Shown here: positions 48,078 to 60,199 of the stretch, in pieces | How positions within the stretch are numbered: position 1 is the first letter of the stretch | Layout: the number at the start of each line of letters is the position of its first letter | Source of the DNA: Tanypteryx hageni | Lineage: Eukaryota > Arthropoda > Insecta > Odonata > Petaluridae | Assembly: GCA_028673005.1 (NCBI GenBank) | Contig: CM054116.1 | Coordinates: 67,411,211 to 67,475,210 of the forward strand | Length of the DNA stretch: 64,000 nucleotides | Direction of reading: 5' to 3' | The notes under the pieces: model-generated | Databases searched by the model: none | What the model saw: the letters and a program-made list of their open reading frames with translations, nothing else | Told to the model about the DNA's origin: nothing | Translations under genes and position numbers: made by a program

Positions 48078-48262
48078 TTAAGGAAATGAAAAGGTAGTGA
48101 TGAGGGTGGCAACAAGGTGTTGAAGGAAGCCCAGCGGACACTTACCAAGTCGGAGACCAAGTTGGCAGGCTGCTGGGGGCGTCGAAGAGACACGTTGAAC
48201 ACACGAACACAAAAACAAAAAACACGCAAGCTTATCGGGCCTATGCCCTTCTTCAGCAGTAG
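48020..48262 (-). repeat. (TA)n-tailed repeat with hammerhead-like core, copy B
   Basis: Minus-strand counterpart of 22795-23050. CTGAAGA (48256-48250), stem II GGGC/GCCC with a TA loop, then GATAA where copy A has GAAA (48236-48232), so the catalytic box carries an insertion here. The body continues with GTGTCTCTTCGAC, GCCAACTTGG, a GTGTCCGCTGGG block and AACACCTTGTTG, then CCTTAAGTC and (TA)n (48074-48020). Same gene-free organisation and the same tail type as copy A. Confidence 0.75.
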
Positions 48263-49695
48263 AGTAAATGAGAGTCATATGAGAGTATATATATACACGA
48301 AATTGTTTTTATTTGTAAGGTTACTTGAAGTATCCGTTTCGAATGATAGGTGGCGTCATTTAATCTTTCTTTAACAGCAAACAATCTATGGAAACTAATT
48401 TCCTAACAAACTACGCATAAACCTTATTACCAGAAAAGATGTAGCATCTCTATTTTTAGAAAATTCTAAATATTTTCCTTTAAAAAGAATATATTACAGA
48501 GCACCAATAATATCAATGCTTATTTTTTGTTTCCAATCTATTTTTTCTACTTTTAAAGTAAATTTAATTGAAAAGTTAAACTTTTTCCGTAGGTCGTCCT
48601 TTCTATTGAAATCCTATACAAAGCAAATAACCAGCACGTTTATTGTCATTTATTTTTCATATTATTCTTCGTGAGGGAGACCGCACGATGCGATGAAAAA
48701 CTCCGTCTTAAACATTGGGGGTACATTTATTTCGATTCCGACCGCAAAATAAATCAGTCGAAAATCCGAGTCATATTTTTTGCCTTTAAAATAAATCTTT
48801 GACCCTCTTTTTCCCCAAAAACCTCATTAAACCTACGCAGAATTTCCCATATAGCAATCCAAAGCCGTGTCATACCTTTTACGTCGTTTCTTCAGCTTTC
48901 GCGGAATATTGATATCTAAAGATGCCACAAAGAAAAACGCCATAAATTAAAGCTTTTCAAAGGCTAAAAGTTATTTATCTTGCATAAAAAACTCACCATA
49001 AAGTGAAACGTACATTTGAACGCCAGCCACGAGCGCATACGGTTACATTTATCATCTCACGGAGTCCGTCTTTGCGGAAAAGTCATAGCGAACCCTAAAA
49101 CCTAACGTATTAAGTATTTTCAAGATCTGCTGTATGTAATAACACACTTGACATGCGGAATAAGCAAAGGTATTGAAAGAATTTGAGCATACTCTTTCAA
49201 GGGAGACTTTTAGCTCGACTTAAGCAGAAATAGTTGGCGATGGCGATGACGTTGAACAGAGACTTTGGGTTCAAAAGTAGACATTGTTTTCGTGAAATCC
49301 GTTAAAAGCAGGTGCTATGACGTTTCTTTTGGTTTATGGGTTCGTGCAACTGACTTTTTCATTCACACGAACGATACTATTTTAATTTTAAAGATTACGG
49401 TAAATACAAATGTATTTTATTTTAAAATTACGCTAGAAGACAGACTGACTGGCTGAAAACTACTTGATCAAAAATCGCAAAATTGATCAATCGAAAGATA
49501 TGAGTAATTCTCAATCTTCAATTCTATAATTTAATGCTAGGATAATTTTTATAGCGAAACTTCGTTTCATAACAAGCTTTTAATTTAAATTTGTTACAGG
49601 CAAAAAATAAATTTATTTGGAAAAATTTCGATAGAATAACTTAAAAATTTCTTAATTGAATATACAACAAAATTTAACATTTCTAGTGTTTATTA
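48263..49695. other. Non-coding stretch
   Basis: AT-rich sequence; no gene or repeat recognised. Confidence 0.45.
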
Positions 49696-50288
49696 CTTTC
49701 TCCATATATGTAGTATGAGGAAGTATTGTTTTCATGAAAAAATCGAACTCGAGATTTCAACGGTAATACATGTTTTAAGGTTCCCTGAATACGTTCTGAC
49801 TGTCTGTGTGTCTGTCTGTCGGTCTGTATGTGATAGATTATTGTGGGTGCTCTAAATCAAAAACTATTAATCAGGTCAACGCAAAAATTTATATTTAACA
49901 TTTGTATAAAAGTTAGAAGATCTGATTTGTTTTTGATAAATATCGGTCGACCGAAAGTGGATGTTTACTCTTGTCACTTATCCAATATTTTGAAATATTT
50001 GCTTTAATATTTGATATATGTAAAATGTTTTGGTATAAAAGTTGTAGGAAATTGTATTTTCTACAACCTTTTTTGATACATTTTTCCATATAATGCATTT
50101 TTTAAGAGATATCTTATATTTTTAGCTGCCACCACCACGCCACCTACCGAAGACTATTGTTAACAATTGACGCTTAGTTACGTCTTAGTAACGCTCCTTT
50201 TTCTTTTCTTAATTGTCAACCGGAAGTAAATATTGACAACGATCCCAGAGCTAACAACATGTAATTTGCCATATAAATATGGAGAAAG
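49696..50288 (+). mobile_element. MITE-like repeat (CTTTCTCCATA family), copy 3
   Basis: Starts CTTTCTCCATATATGTA and ends TATAAATATGGAGAAAG, near-perfect inverted repeats of each other. It aligns over its full length with 25110-25700. It ends about 410 bp from the Ih exon, within the downstream intron. Interior non-coding; a TCTGTCTGTCTGTCGGTC tract sits near 49800-49830. Confidence 0.82.
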
Positions 50289-50700
50289 TCATGTATTGCC
50301 CACATCAGTTTATTTTTTAGTAGTTTTTCCGATCATTTTTTATTCAACGGCAATTAATAATATTAAATACATGAACATAGACCATAGGAGGCTATGTAAT
50401 TTTTTTCCGAAAATTCTCTGTATAATGGAAAGAATTACATATGAAAAACCTAGCAATTATTCCTCCTAATATTAGCCATTTATATAAAAACACGATAAAA
50501 TAGAATGACGATGATGATAAAGCATACATCTCATGGGTAAAATATTTTACGCCGTTATAAATATGTATATCCTAAGTAAACCCTAAACTGCCACAATATA
50601 TTAAAATATTTCACTTATTAACTAAATTAAAAATTTATCGCTAAAAATTTTAATCTAACCTTTGCAATAATAAGTATTTTATAAAGAAAAATGTACTCAC
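50289..50700 (-). other. Intron of Ih, downstream side
   Basis: AT-rich sequence following the exon's splice donor (GTGAGTACAT on the minus strand, 50700-50691). No other coding sequence seen. Confidence 0.7.
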
Positions 50701-50864
50701 CCGTTCGAAAATTAACGACGATATCTATGAGGAAAATGGTGTCCGAAAGACAATTGAAGGCTATCCAGCGAGTGCTGAGGTCGTCGTTGAAAAAAGAGAT
50801 GGCAACAGGCAGGATTATAAGGTTGGCCACTAGTAGCAGCAGCATGCACAAATCCCAGTAAAAC
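50701..50864 (-). CDS. Ih: Ih (HCN) channel exon, transmembrane segments S1-S2
   Basis: Internal exon of the hyperpolarisation-activated, cyclic-nucleotide-gated cation channel (pacemaker current) of the plasma membrane. It encodes 54 whole codons: [20 protein letters not shown] (S1), then a short extracellular loop [13 protein letters not shown], then [20 protein letters not shown] (S2), ending at Thr. The acceptor is TTTCATTCCAATATAG before 50864; the donor is GTGAGT (50700-50695). The exon starts with the third base of a split codon (Arg expected, as HCN proteins have R before FYWDL) and ends with the first base of the next (Gly expected), so it is phase consistent. Length 164 bp. S3-S6, pore and cyclic-nucleotide-binding exons must lie at lower coordinates and the N-terminal exons at higher ones; none was found here. 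Confidence 0.96.
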
Positions 50865-53800
50865 CTATATTGGAATGAAAGGAAATATTTGTTAATGATT
50901 TTTTCATTATCCTGGCGTTAATAAAAGATAAGGGTTTGCACAGAGAGACCTTTAAATCTCCTGTAACGAATAGTAATTTCCAAAATGGATAGCTATGCGT
51001 GAACACTTTTCATTAATGCATGAAGAGAAGCTTTCATGCAGACTGTCACACACTTCATCGCCATATTTATAGTTTATGAAACGGGAAAATAATGAATTCT
51101 TTTATAATATTGGAATTTTGACATGCAATAAATCTTTGTCAAAATTATGCATGAGGATTTCTTTTGCGCTTAGGAACATATATATCCGATGACGAGAAAT
51201 AAGACCTCGTCAAATCTCACAAACGACATAACAAAGGCATTCAAGCGGAAACTGTAAACATAACGATGCAATTCACAAAGAGAATAGCCATTCAGCGCCC
51301 AGAAAAATCCCACAATAGGCACGCCGAGTTGCGCACAATGAGAGCATTTGCTCGTTTTTATTTTCAATGCGCCGAAGAGGTAGGTACAACGGTGTGCCTA
51401 AAAATAAGCACGCAGATACACGAATATAAACTTATATTTAAATTTTTTAGGACCGTCATAAAAATATGCATATAAAGATGATAAAGAGAGAAAAAAGGAG
51501 CGCCGTTAAAAAAAAGTTCCGATAATAACCTTGAGGGCGATGCGCGCGCACACGCAGATTCGTAGTCGTTTAAAAACCTCCCTTTTTTCTCGTCTCCGTT
51601 CAACTTTATCCTTCTCTCTTTACTGAAATCATTATACCGCGAGAATACTCTATTCCAACGATCTCACCCATTCCATTTGGCGGTATGTACTACAGATGAG
51701 AATGTCAATGAACTTCAGCTCCTCCCAGAGATTGCCGCCTGGAAGGAACGCCGTATGCAATGCCGGTAATTGTTGCACGGGGGGCGAACTCAAAGGGGAA
51801 GCGAACGCCTTTTGCGTGTGTTTGTGTGTGCGAGAGGGTAGAACGGGATAAATAGAAATAGAGAGCTTTTTTCTTCTGGATAGAGGTATCACCAACCTTC
51901 TCGCCCTTAAACCTTCTCCTATAGCGAGGGAAAGGCTAAAGGGTGCCAGAGAGAGAGAGAGAGAGAGAGGGCGTGTCCCTTGATCGAGTCTGAATCATTT
52001 ATGTGCGGTTAAAGGAAATGGTTTTTTCGAGGAATCGATTTCCGAGAGGACAAAAAAGGACACTTGGCGGCGAATTTTTCTTCGGAAAAAACGAGGTCTT
52101 TTAAAGAAGCGCATTCGCAAATAAGAGAATCTGGAAGGATCGTTCTTTTTCCGTTCGAGTGGGATATGCTAAGATATAGTCGGACTGTGTTTTCGAATGC
52201 AATGCGATGTTGTTTGCCGAGCAAGAAGATTGAAGAGAGTTGTGTGGCGACAACAATATCGAGGACAGACGTTATAACCACGAGGGAATACCATTTTTCG
52301 TGCACGATCTCGAATTCACGAAATGCTATTGCTGGGTATTAATATGTACTCGCACGGAAATTTTCTCCATCTGCACTGATTTATTTCCGATTTAAACTAT
52401 AAAAATTATCTCAAAAACATACCTTCCGGTTTCCATCACGAATATCTTCAGTTCAGAGTTTATAATATTTATATGGTTCTTTATTTCAATTTAGTGACCG
52501 GAATTTGTGAAAAATTATTTCCATGTAATAGAGCAGGAAGGAATCTTTTCACCACGCAAACGCAAAAGAAATGGAATAACTGAAAATTGCTGTTTGCTAA
52601 ATTTTTTACCAAACTATAATGCGATACGGAAATGTTTTCTCACGCTGAAAAGTCTGATACCATGGCAGCTGCGAAAACACAATTAGACTAACTTCTTTCG
52701 CATATTTTCATGGCTTAACTCCCCTAGCCTAATATGAATACCTCCAACTCGTACATGCCTTACGTAAACAGTTTTCGGCAACGAGTCCAAAATCGTTGTA
52801 TTTTAAGCTCCCCCCCTTCTCTCCTAAAGTTTCTCCCCCTCGCCAGAAGATAAGAAAGTTCCAAATTGCTCGCGTGTGTAAACGAGTGGTTTCGAGGAGA
52901 TAAATGTAGAGTTGGGAATAAAGACTCGGTCGGCAAAAAAGACACCTCTCGCGAGCAGTGCTTGCACGAGTAAACTCATCTCGTCCTTAATAGTGATGAA
53001 TATTGATGAAGGAAGAGGTACGAGTAATTATAAGCGAGGAAGAGGCGAGAATTCTTGAGACGGCTCTGTGACGTCCTCACTCGAATTTTTAAAGGGGAAA
53101 AGTTCGAAGGCTTTGAGCCCTGTTAAATGCGAAACGAAAAAAAAGGTGGTAAATAAAGCCGTAACAAACAACCTTATTACGGAGGCATATTAGATTGCGT
53201 TTAACAGGTGCTCATAACGGCTCTCTCAGCTTGATAGGCGTCGTTTCGACGGGCATGTTTCGAGGGAATGAGATATGAAAAGCATAAGAGACTCGGATGA
53301 AACGTGTTATTAAATAATCATCGTAATGTTTGGGAGGGTCGCGTTACCAGAAAATTTGTGGAAACTACAAAGTTATTTTTTCATTATGAGTAAATTCCAC
53401 CGAGTTCAGCCTGCTCTCATTACTAGTAATTAAAATATTACGACCAACCCCTTAAGTGGATGAATTAGCGTGAAGATGTCTCACATACTTAAAGACGCTG
53501 ATATTCTCATTGCTATCTATGTATTAGCCGATCGAATTTAATGGCATAAAACTGCGCTACCAAGGACTAGAAAACAGCTATAAAAATATGTTAATCATTA
53601 GGATTAAGTGTTCTGATAAACAAAATGGTTATGAATGAAAAAATGAGATTACTTTAAATGGGAAGTAATTCATACGATCAAAAAGATGGAATACAGACGT
53701 GCGCGTGTTTAAGCGTCATGAATTAAAAATAATATTTTCTTGCGCATTCGAGACGGATTGCGTTTATTCTGGAAATATATCAAGTTTTTCTCCCGTCGTC

Positions 53801-55279
53801 TTCCAACGAGATTTCAGCAGAATTAATCCCGGCTCGAGAGGAAGGACCAAATAAACGTCGAACCCGCAAGAAAAGTTTGATAAATTTGCGCAATTCGAAA
53901 TGAAATTAATTGCCATTCATCATCCTCCGATCATTTCTTTTGAAATTGAAGCTGTCGAGGAATTTCAACCGTATTGTTATGCATATTTACGGTCCCGCCG
54001 AAGAAACGGCGCCGCGCAAAAATTTTTGCAACGGATCACAAGGGAAATAATTTTAAAAGAAACTTAGGGTCGCGGTCGGAGAGAGAGGGAGGGAGGGAGA
54101 GACAGAAAAAAATCCAAAGGGACGACAAAAAAGAAGAAAAATCATTCATCACGTTAACCGGAAATGGGTCACGCCGTGACAGGGAACGGCGATGCGGTCA
54201 CGTGATCAACCTCTGCTAACCGCACATAATCGAACGCTATGTGGCATTAGGAAAAAACAATAAAAAAATGGCGCCATCGATCGTAATTTTTTTCTCGAAT
54301 ATTTCACGCGGTCGATACGTTGCGTGTTTGGATATTGTAACACGCGCGTAATTTTTTTTCTGCATTTATCGGGAAAAGTGGTATTAGAGCGATCCGCGCG
54401 TTTTAACTGGATGGCGTCCAAATGTGCACAGACAACCCGATCGTGGTTTAAGCTCCCCCTTTCATTGTTTAATCCTTAGGAATTCTGAATTTACGACCTG
54501 CTTCTCTCTCCGTTTCGACTGCGGTTAAGGAGCCTGAGCGATGCGTAAGCCGAAATACTGGCTACGCCTCCGGATCGACGCCAAACGAAGGATCGCATTG
54601 AAAGATTATCCTTCCGAAGCCGGTTGTTTGAAAGAGGGGAGAGGCCCGATTTCACGAGAGGTGGCGGGGGAAGGGAGAATAGAGAGGTCTCGGGTGGAAT
54701 CGATATCCCTTTTATTAACTTTCGAAAGGCTGCCTCGTTATGTTCGCTACCAGACGTGAAGAGATTAAAATGCAGAGGAATTCTTTAGATAACGGTGGAA
54801 TAACGCTGTCTGTTAATCAAGAAGATAATATTGGTGAAATATTTGTAAAAATAAGATGCCAAATGAGCTGCGAATTTTCCATAAGCTGCTTCTGTAGCCA
54901 AGTGCCCAGTAGTATGTTACTGTAATGGCGAGCAAGTACATCACTTAAAATATCAGGTGACACGACAAGAAATTCCTTCCAATTCAGCTGAAATTAGCAG
55001 AATAAAAATATAGCTAAATTTAGAGTATTCCTTGATACTTTTTCGGCGTTCTTTACCAGCAAAGCGGTAATAGCGGAACGCTTTATGGACACGTCTGGTC
55101 CGTTTGTCCGTCGTAACTTTCATCTAATAAACCGTTAGACCCATTTTAATTAAATTAAGTATGAGAGATTGTTATTAAAATTTATCGCCCAATTGTGACT
55201 TGGAACTGAACCCGATAATTAGAACTTCAACTTTACGCAATTAATTTAATAAAATTATTCTCGTATCTCGTTAAATGGC
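50865..55279. other. Intron of Ih, upstream side; no gene seen
   Basis: Begins on the minus strand with the pyrimidine tract and AG acceptor of the exon. A (GA)n run lies at 51948-51969. Two GC-richer patches (about 51540-52130 and 53730-54760) carry overlapping small frames without recognisable content. No exon of Ih or other gene recognised. Confidence 0.5.
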
Positions 55280-55477
55280 ATCCGTCAAGCAACAATATCA
55301 AACTTTTCTCTCCCTAGCTCTTATATGATATGTAAGGTATAGATTAAAAAATTTAATCGGATAGAGCACAGCATTTACTATGAGAAAGTTTGCGAAACCA
55401 CATACTGACAAGCTATAGTTTCGGAGATAGAAATTCTAGAAAATCCCGCGAAAAAAATCGCGTATTTTGTTTACATC
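55280..55477 (+). repeat. Tandem repeat unit 1 (about 211-bp family), interrupted by LINE
   Basis: Shares with the units at 58499 and 58711 the segments AGGTATAGATTAAAAAATTT, CGGATAGAG, GCATTTACTA, CGGAGATA, AAATCCCGCGAAAAA and CGTATTTTGTTTACATC. The unit stops right at TTTACATC, where the LINE begins. Confidence 0.8.
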
Positions 55478-58400
55478 AATCTCTAAGGTATCTGAAACTT
55501 GGCTGAAACCTTCTCTTCCTTCTTCCCCTGTACATATCCCCGGATATAAGCATTTTCGTAATGACCGCACTGGAAAGAGAGGGGGTGGGTATCTATATTC
55601 GCGAAGAGCTATGTTGTAAATTGCTCCTTAAAAGTGACAGCCTTTATTCTCGCAGACCTGAATTTCTCTTCCTGGAAATAACTTTCAATTGTCAGAAATT
55701 ATTATTTGGAGTTGTGTACAAACCCCCTCAAATTTCAAATCTATCGGATATTGAAATTCCCCTCACGGAACTTAGAGTAGATTTCGATAATGTTATCCTT
55801 ATGGGTGATTTTAATTCTGATCTCCTGAACCCGAATAATTTTCACACTAAAACACTCCTTAATATATTACACCCGCTAGGACTTAGTATTCTCCCGCTTG
55901 ATCCTACACACCGCACCCTAACCTCTTCTACTCTACTTGATTTAATAATAACGACCAAACCTGACAAAATACTCAAATACGGTCAGATCTCAGTCCCGGG
56001 AATATCTGCACATGATCTCATTTATGCATCCTGCTCTTTCAAAGTACCAAAGGAACAACCAAAATTTATTACTTTTAGAGATTTTAAAACATAGACATAA
56101 ACAAATTGACAGATGATGCTCTCTTAGTCCCTTGGGAAAGTATTATTAATATAAATGACATAGAAGACAAGGTGAATAATTTTAATGCTTTCCTCCTCAA
56201 TCTATTTGATCGCCATGCTCCACAAAAAACAATTCGTATTACTAGAAAAAATTCTCCTTGGATTACGGATGATATAAAAAGATTAATGTCAAATCGTGAT
56301 TCCGCTTTTCGTTAATTCAAACGCACAAATTCTACGCTCCAACTCGAAGAGTATAGAAAACTGAGGAACTCAGTAAAGCAGGCAGTTAGAAATGCCAAAA
56401 TCAAATTCTCGTACTCAATAATTTCTCCTCAGTCCGACAATGCATCACTATGGAGAAAACTGAAAGTATTCGGAATTGGGAATAAGAAAAGTGACTCTGA
56501 ACTACCTTCTGTCTCTCTTGATGCATTAAATGATGCCTTCTCATCACCACCTAATATATTTTCAGTAAATCAAAGAAATTTAACTATCTCTGACATTTTT
56601 TTCTCAATCATAAACTATTCACAATCCTTCAGTTTTGCTTCTGTCTCCATATTCGATGTAAAGAAGATAATTTCTAAACTTAATTCGAAAACAAAAGGCT
56701 ATGATCTCATCACTGGATCTATGCTCCATAATTTGATTCACATCTTGGCACCGATCATTACACATATAATTAATTGCTCCTTCTCTAGCTGTTACTTCCC
56801 AGTTCCTGGAAACGTGCTCTACTGCGACCTATCCCTAAAAAGGCTAATCCAACAACTCCACAGGACTTTCGCCCTATAAGCATCCTACCGACGCTATCCA
56901 AAATTATTGAAAAACTAGCGCATAAACAAATACATCAATATCTAAATGAATGTGAGCTCCTTAACCCCTACCAATCTGGATTTCGTACTGGCCACAGCAC
57001 TGCTACTGCATTGATCAAAGTCACAGATGATATTCGGGCGAATTTCGATAACAAAAAAGCTACAATTCTCACACTATTGGACTTCTCTAAAGCGTTTGAC
57101 TCCATTGACAGCGGAATATTACTTGCCAAACTTGCTAAAATGAACTTTTCCCTTAGCTCTTTGAAATGGATAAAATATTATTTTCAGAATCGCTACCAAA
57201 TGGTATCAAGCTCTGATAAAAATTCATCGTGGAAAAATGTCTCCCGTGGTTGTTCCCAAGGATCTACATTAGGACCCTTATTCTTCGCCTTATATATAAA
57301 CGATATCTCTAACTCAATTCATCACTGCCAGTACCACCTTTATGCTGACGATCTGCAAATATACATAGGAACTCAAATATCTCATATCAATAACAGAATT
57401 GATTGCATGAATAGGGATATAAGATCGCTCATGACCTGGAGTGCTTGTAATGGCTTAATGTTACACCCCTTAAAATCTCAATCGATAATTTTCTGCTACC
57501 CTAAATTACTCGGCAAATTACAAAAGTCAAATATAGACCCAGTATTAATTAACTCCACTCCTGTACCGTTTTCCAAGTCAGTAAAAAACCTTGGTGTTAT
57601 TATGAATGATACACTCTGCTGGTCTAAACATGTAAACGAAATATACCAAAAAATCAACTACTCACTTTATTCACTTAGGCTACTTAAAAACATCCTTCCA
57701 GTAAAACTAAAAATTTTACTTATAAATTTGCTTGTAATTCCTCATTTCGATTATTGTGATTCCGTTTTTCTAGATCTAAAACAAGATTTGTTACAAAAGC
57801 TCCAGAGAACTCAACTCTTGTGTTAGATACATTTATAATATGAGCAAAAGTAGTCATATAACAAACGCATTCAAAGAATTGGGCTGGCTGTTCTTGGAAG
57901 AACGTAGGAAGATGCATATCCTAACGCAAATAAGAAGTATCCTCACCTCTTCCTCGCCTAAATACCTAAGCTACAACTTCAAACCCCTTAATTCTGGCCA
58001 CTCCCTGAATACCCGAGGATCATCCAAACTACTTATTCCCACTCATCGTAGCAGTTTCTATAATAAATATCCTTCACCGTTACCGCCTGCAATCTTTGGA
58101 ACTCTCTCCCCTTTCACTTTTACTCTGTTAATGGTATTAACCAATTTAAGAATCATTGTGCTAAATACTTAGCCAGCATTAGGTCCTCATAAAAATGTAA
58201 TATTTTCCTCTGTATTTTTCCTTCAATCCTTCATTTAAATATCAGCACATCACTATATCCATCAGCAAACTGGGCAGTGATGATGATTTTTATTATTTTA
58301 CTTTGTGTATATTTGTGCTGTACTCTTCTTATTTTTTTATTATTTATGAATACCTTGAAATGATTTTCATTTCACTATATTGATTTGTATTGAATTCTGT

Positions 58401-58498
58401 ACATTTAAATTTATCATATTGTGTATCATAATGGTTAGGTGGAAGAGGGGCCATATGGCCTCAACCTCGCCGTATTAAGAAATAAATAAATAAATAAG
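55478..58498 (+). mobile_element. Jockey/CR1-type LINE inserted in a tandem repeat
   Basis: Begins inside the endonuclease domain (translation ISKVSETWLKPS, about 55478-55515), so it is 5'-truncated. It runs through RT to a 3' UTR ending in a hairpin (GGCCATATGGCC, 58449-58460) and an (AAATA)n tail. On both sides lie parts of the same host repeat, so the insertion split one repeat unit. No clear target-site duplication is visible; about 10 bp of the repeat seem missing at the junction. A 3'-end fragment of the same family is at 6405-6500. Confidence 0.85.
55490..58170 (+). pseudogene. LINE ORF2 (endonuclease + reverse transcriptase), few lesions
   Basis: Readable almost throughout after allowing for a handful of lesions. 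Endonuclease: SETWLKP, a one-base shift in the G run near 55580, VVYKPPQ, LMGDFNSD, STLLDLIITT and SAHDLI. A frame change follows near 56090, then TRKNSPWITDDIKRLM and a stop at 56313. RT: PTTPQDFRPISILPTLSKII after a one-base loss near 56812, then NPYQSGFRTGHSTATALIKV, LLDFSKAFDSID, SRGCSQGSTLGPLFFALYIN, LYADDLQIYI and KNLGVIMND. A stop at 57824 precedes the C-terminal part ending in SPLPPAIFGTLSP-type sequence. All catalytic motifs including YADD remain, so the copy is dead but fairly young. Confidence 0.9.
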
Positions 58499-58710
58499 GC
58501 GGTTCTCTCGGCAAACAACAATTAAAATCCATGTTTTTCAATCCCACTCCCTAATATGATCTGTGAGATTTAGTTTAAACATTTATTCGGATACATTTAC
58601 TACAAGATAGTTTCTGAGACCATATAATTACGAGTTATGGCTTCGGAGATAAACATTCGAGAAAATCCCGAGAAAAACATCGCATATTTTGTTTACATCG
58701 ACCGCGAAGA
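58499..58710 (+). repeat. Tandem repeat unit 2 (about 211 bp)
   Basis: Begins GCGGTTCTCTCGGCAAACAA and ends GTTTACATCGACCGCGAAGA. Followed head-to-tail by the next unit. Confidence 0.85.
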
Positions 58711-58890
58711 CGGTTCTCTCAGCAAACAACAATTAAAAATCCATATATTTCTATCCCATGCTCTTATATAATATGTGAGGTATAGATTAAAAAATTTATT
58801 TGGATAGAGAGCAACATTTACTACAAGATAGTTCTCGAGACCATACAATTACGACTTATAATTTTGGGAATAAAAATTCGAGAATCGCCC
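58711..58890 (+). repeat. Tandem repeat unit 3, partial
   Basis: Begins CGGTTCTCTCAGCAAACAAC, closely matching unit 2, and includes GAGGTATAGATTAAAAAATT as in unit 1. It loses similarity after AAATTCGAGAATCGCCC. Confidence 0.85.
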
Positions 58891-59767
58891 AATCTTTCGA
58901 TACCGTTTCATACGGTTTTCCCGTTAAGAACGCCTTTAAAATCTCTGTGTATTCCATTTTTGGGGTATACTTTTCCATCGTATTATATATTTAAAAACTA
59001 TATAATTTTAATTGGTCTAGTTTCATAAACATCGACTGCAACGGTATTGACATTGAGGGTTTATTTGAGGTTTTAACGAGCAATTAATGTCAGAATTTTA
59101 TCTCCAGCATAAACGTTTTACGAAAAATATTGCTTTTGGTGATTGTCACAATTAACCACTATTTAGATTTAATATAAGATAGCTTGTATGCTGAATTTTA
59201 ACTTCAAAGCAGGAGTGTTTCCTTTGCGTATTATTTTTCTTTTATCTGACACATTTCTGCAATCGCTAACATGCATAGATTTTCGTTGTAACTTCACATT
59301 TCTTATCATTATGTCTTCTATTAAATGCACGCGCGAACCAGATTTTTTGTAACTACTCGTAAGTTGAGCTATGAATTTAGCATTTTTACTCCATCAGCAG
59401 ACGAGCTCCTCAATGTTGCTCGTAAGGAGTTGATAAAGTCTTATGTTTTCTCCTCTGTCAATGAAATGACGGGCGTCGCCCAATCTGCGCATTCCTTATT
59501 TTGCATTCTAAACTTCTCCAATTCTCTAGGCTTTATTATGGTAAAAGCGTGGCGCTAGATTTGAAAATAGCTCAGTTAATCGGCGACTGGTGGTCTACGC
59601 TAGGGATGTGTGTTATACATTCATTAACATACCTGCTTTCGTGTTCAGAGGCAACCATAGCGCACGAGATTATTTGTCGCTGTCAGTTGTTACTTTTCCC
59701 ACAGAGGTTATTTTCAGTCCTTCGTCTAACTCTCTGACCTCAGTTATCACTTAAAGAGTTCTCTAAG
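58891..59767. other. Non-coding stretch
   Basis: AT-rich; no gene or repeat recognised. CTCTAAG at 59761-59767 is the left flank duplication of the next element. Confidence 0.45.
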
Positions 59768-60192
59768 TAGAGGGTGGACCTTTCCTGCATGATGGGTCGC
59801 ATTAGTGGAATCCTTCGGTGGGCCGCATTGGAAATTTCTATTGCTTCGGCGGACTGGATAAAAGCTAAATCGGTAGTTACCTACTACACTATATGCGTAA
59901 AAATCAAGTTAAAATGAGGTTCATTGGTTTAACATTTCAATATAAAAAATCATGATGGAACTCAGTCTTAGAAATACCGGAGAGAAAAGATCAAAAACAA
60001 CATTAACAAGAACTTATTTGAATTGAGCAATATTGACTAAAAGGTCCCAACTAAACGCTAGGAGTATAAGGAGATATTCTAGATCAAATTTATATGTATT
60101 TGGTGGGTAATTAGAAAGAAAAATGAAAACTATGAAAAACAGGCGGTGGGCCGCGTAAAATTGCCTATTGGACCGCGGGTTGGGCGCCCCTG
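59768..60192. mobile_element. hAT-type MITE
   Basis: The left end is TAGAGGGTGGACC; the right end on the other strand is CAGGGGCGCCCAACC. Only the YAGNG core and GG/CC content match well, so the inverted repeats are imperfect. CTCTAAG flanks both sides (59761-59767 and 60193-60199). GTGGGCCGC blocks lie near both ends (59818 and 60146), as in related hAT MITEs. Non-coding, 425 bp. Confidence 0.72.
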
Positions 60193-60199
60193 CTCTAAG

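Noticed and set aside
51170..51367. 65-residue minus-strand hydrophobic frame upstream of the Ih exon, considered as a further Ih exon
   Set aside because: Sequence does not match any part of HCN channels and lacks phased splice sites.
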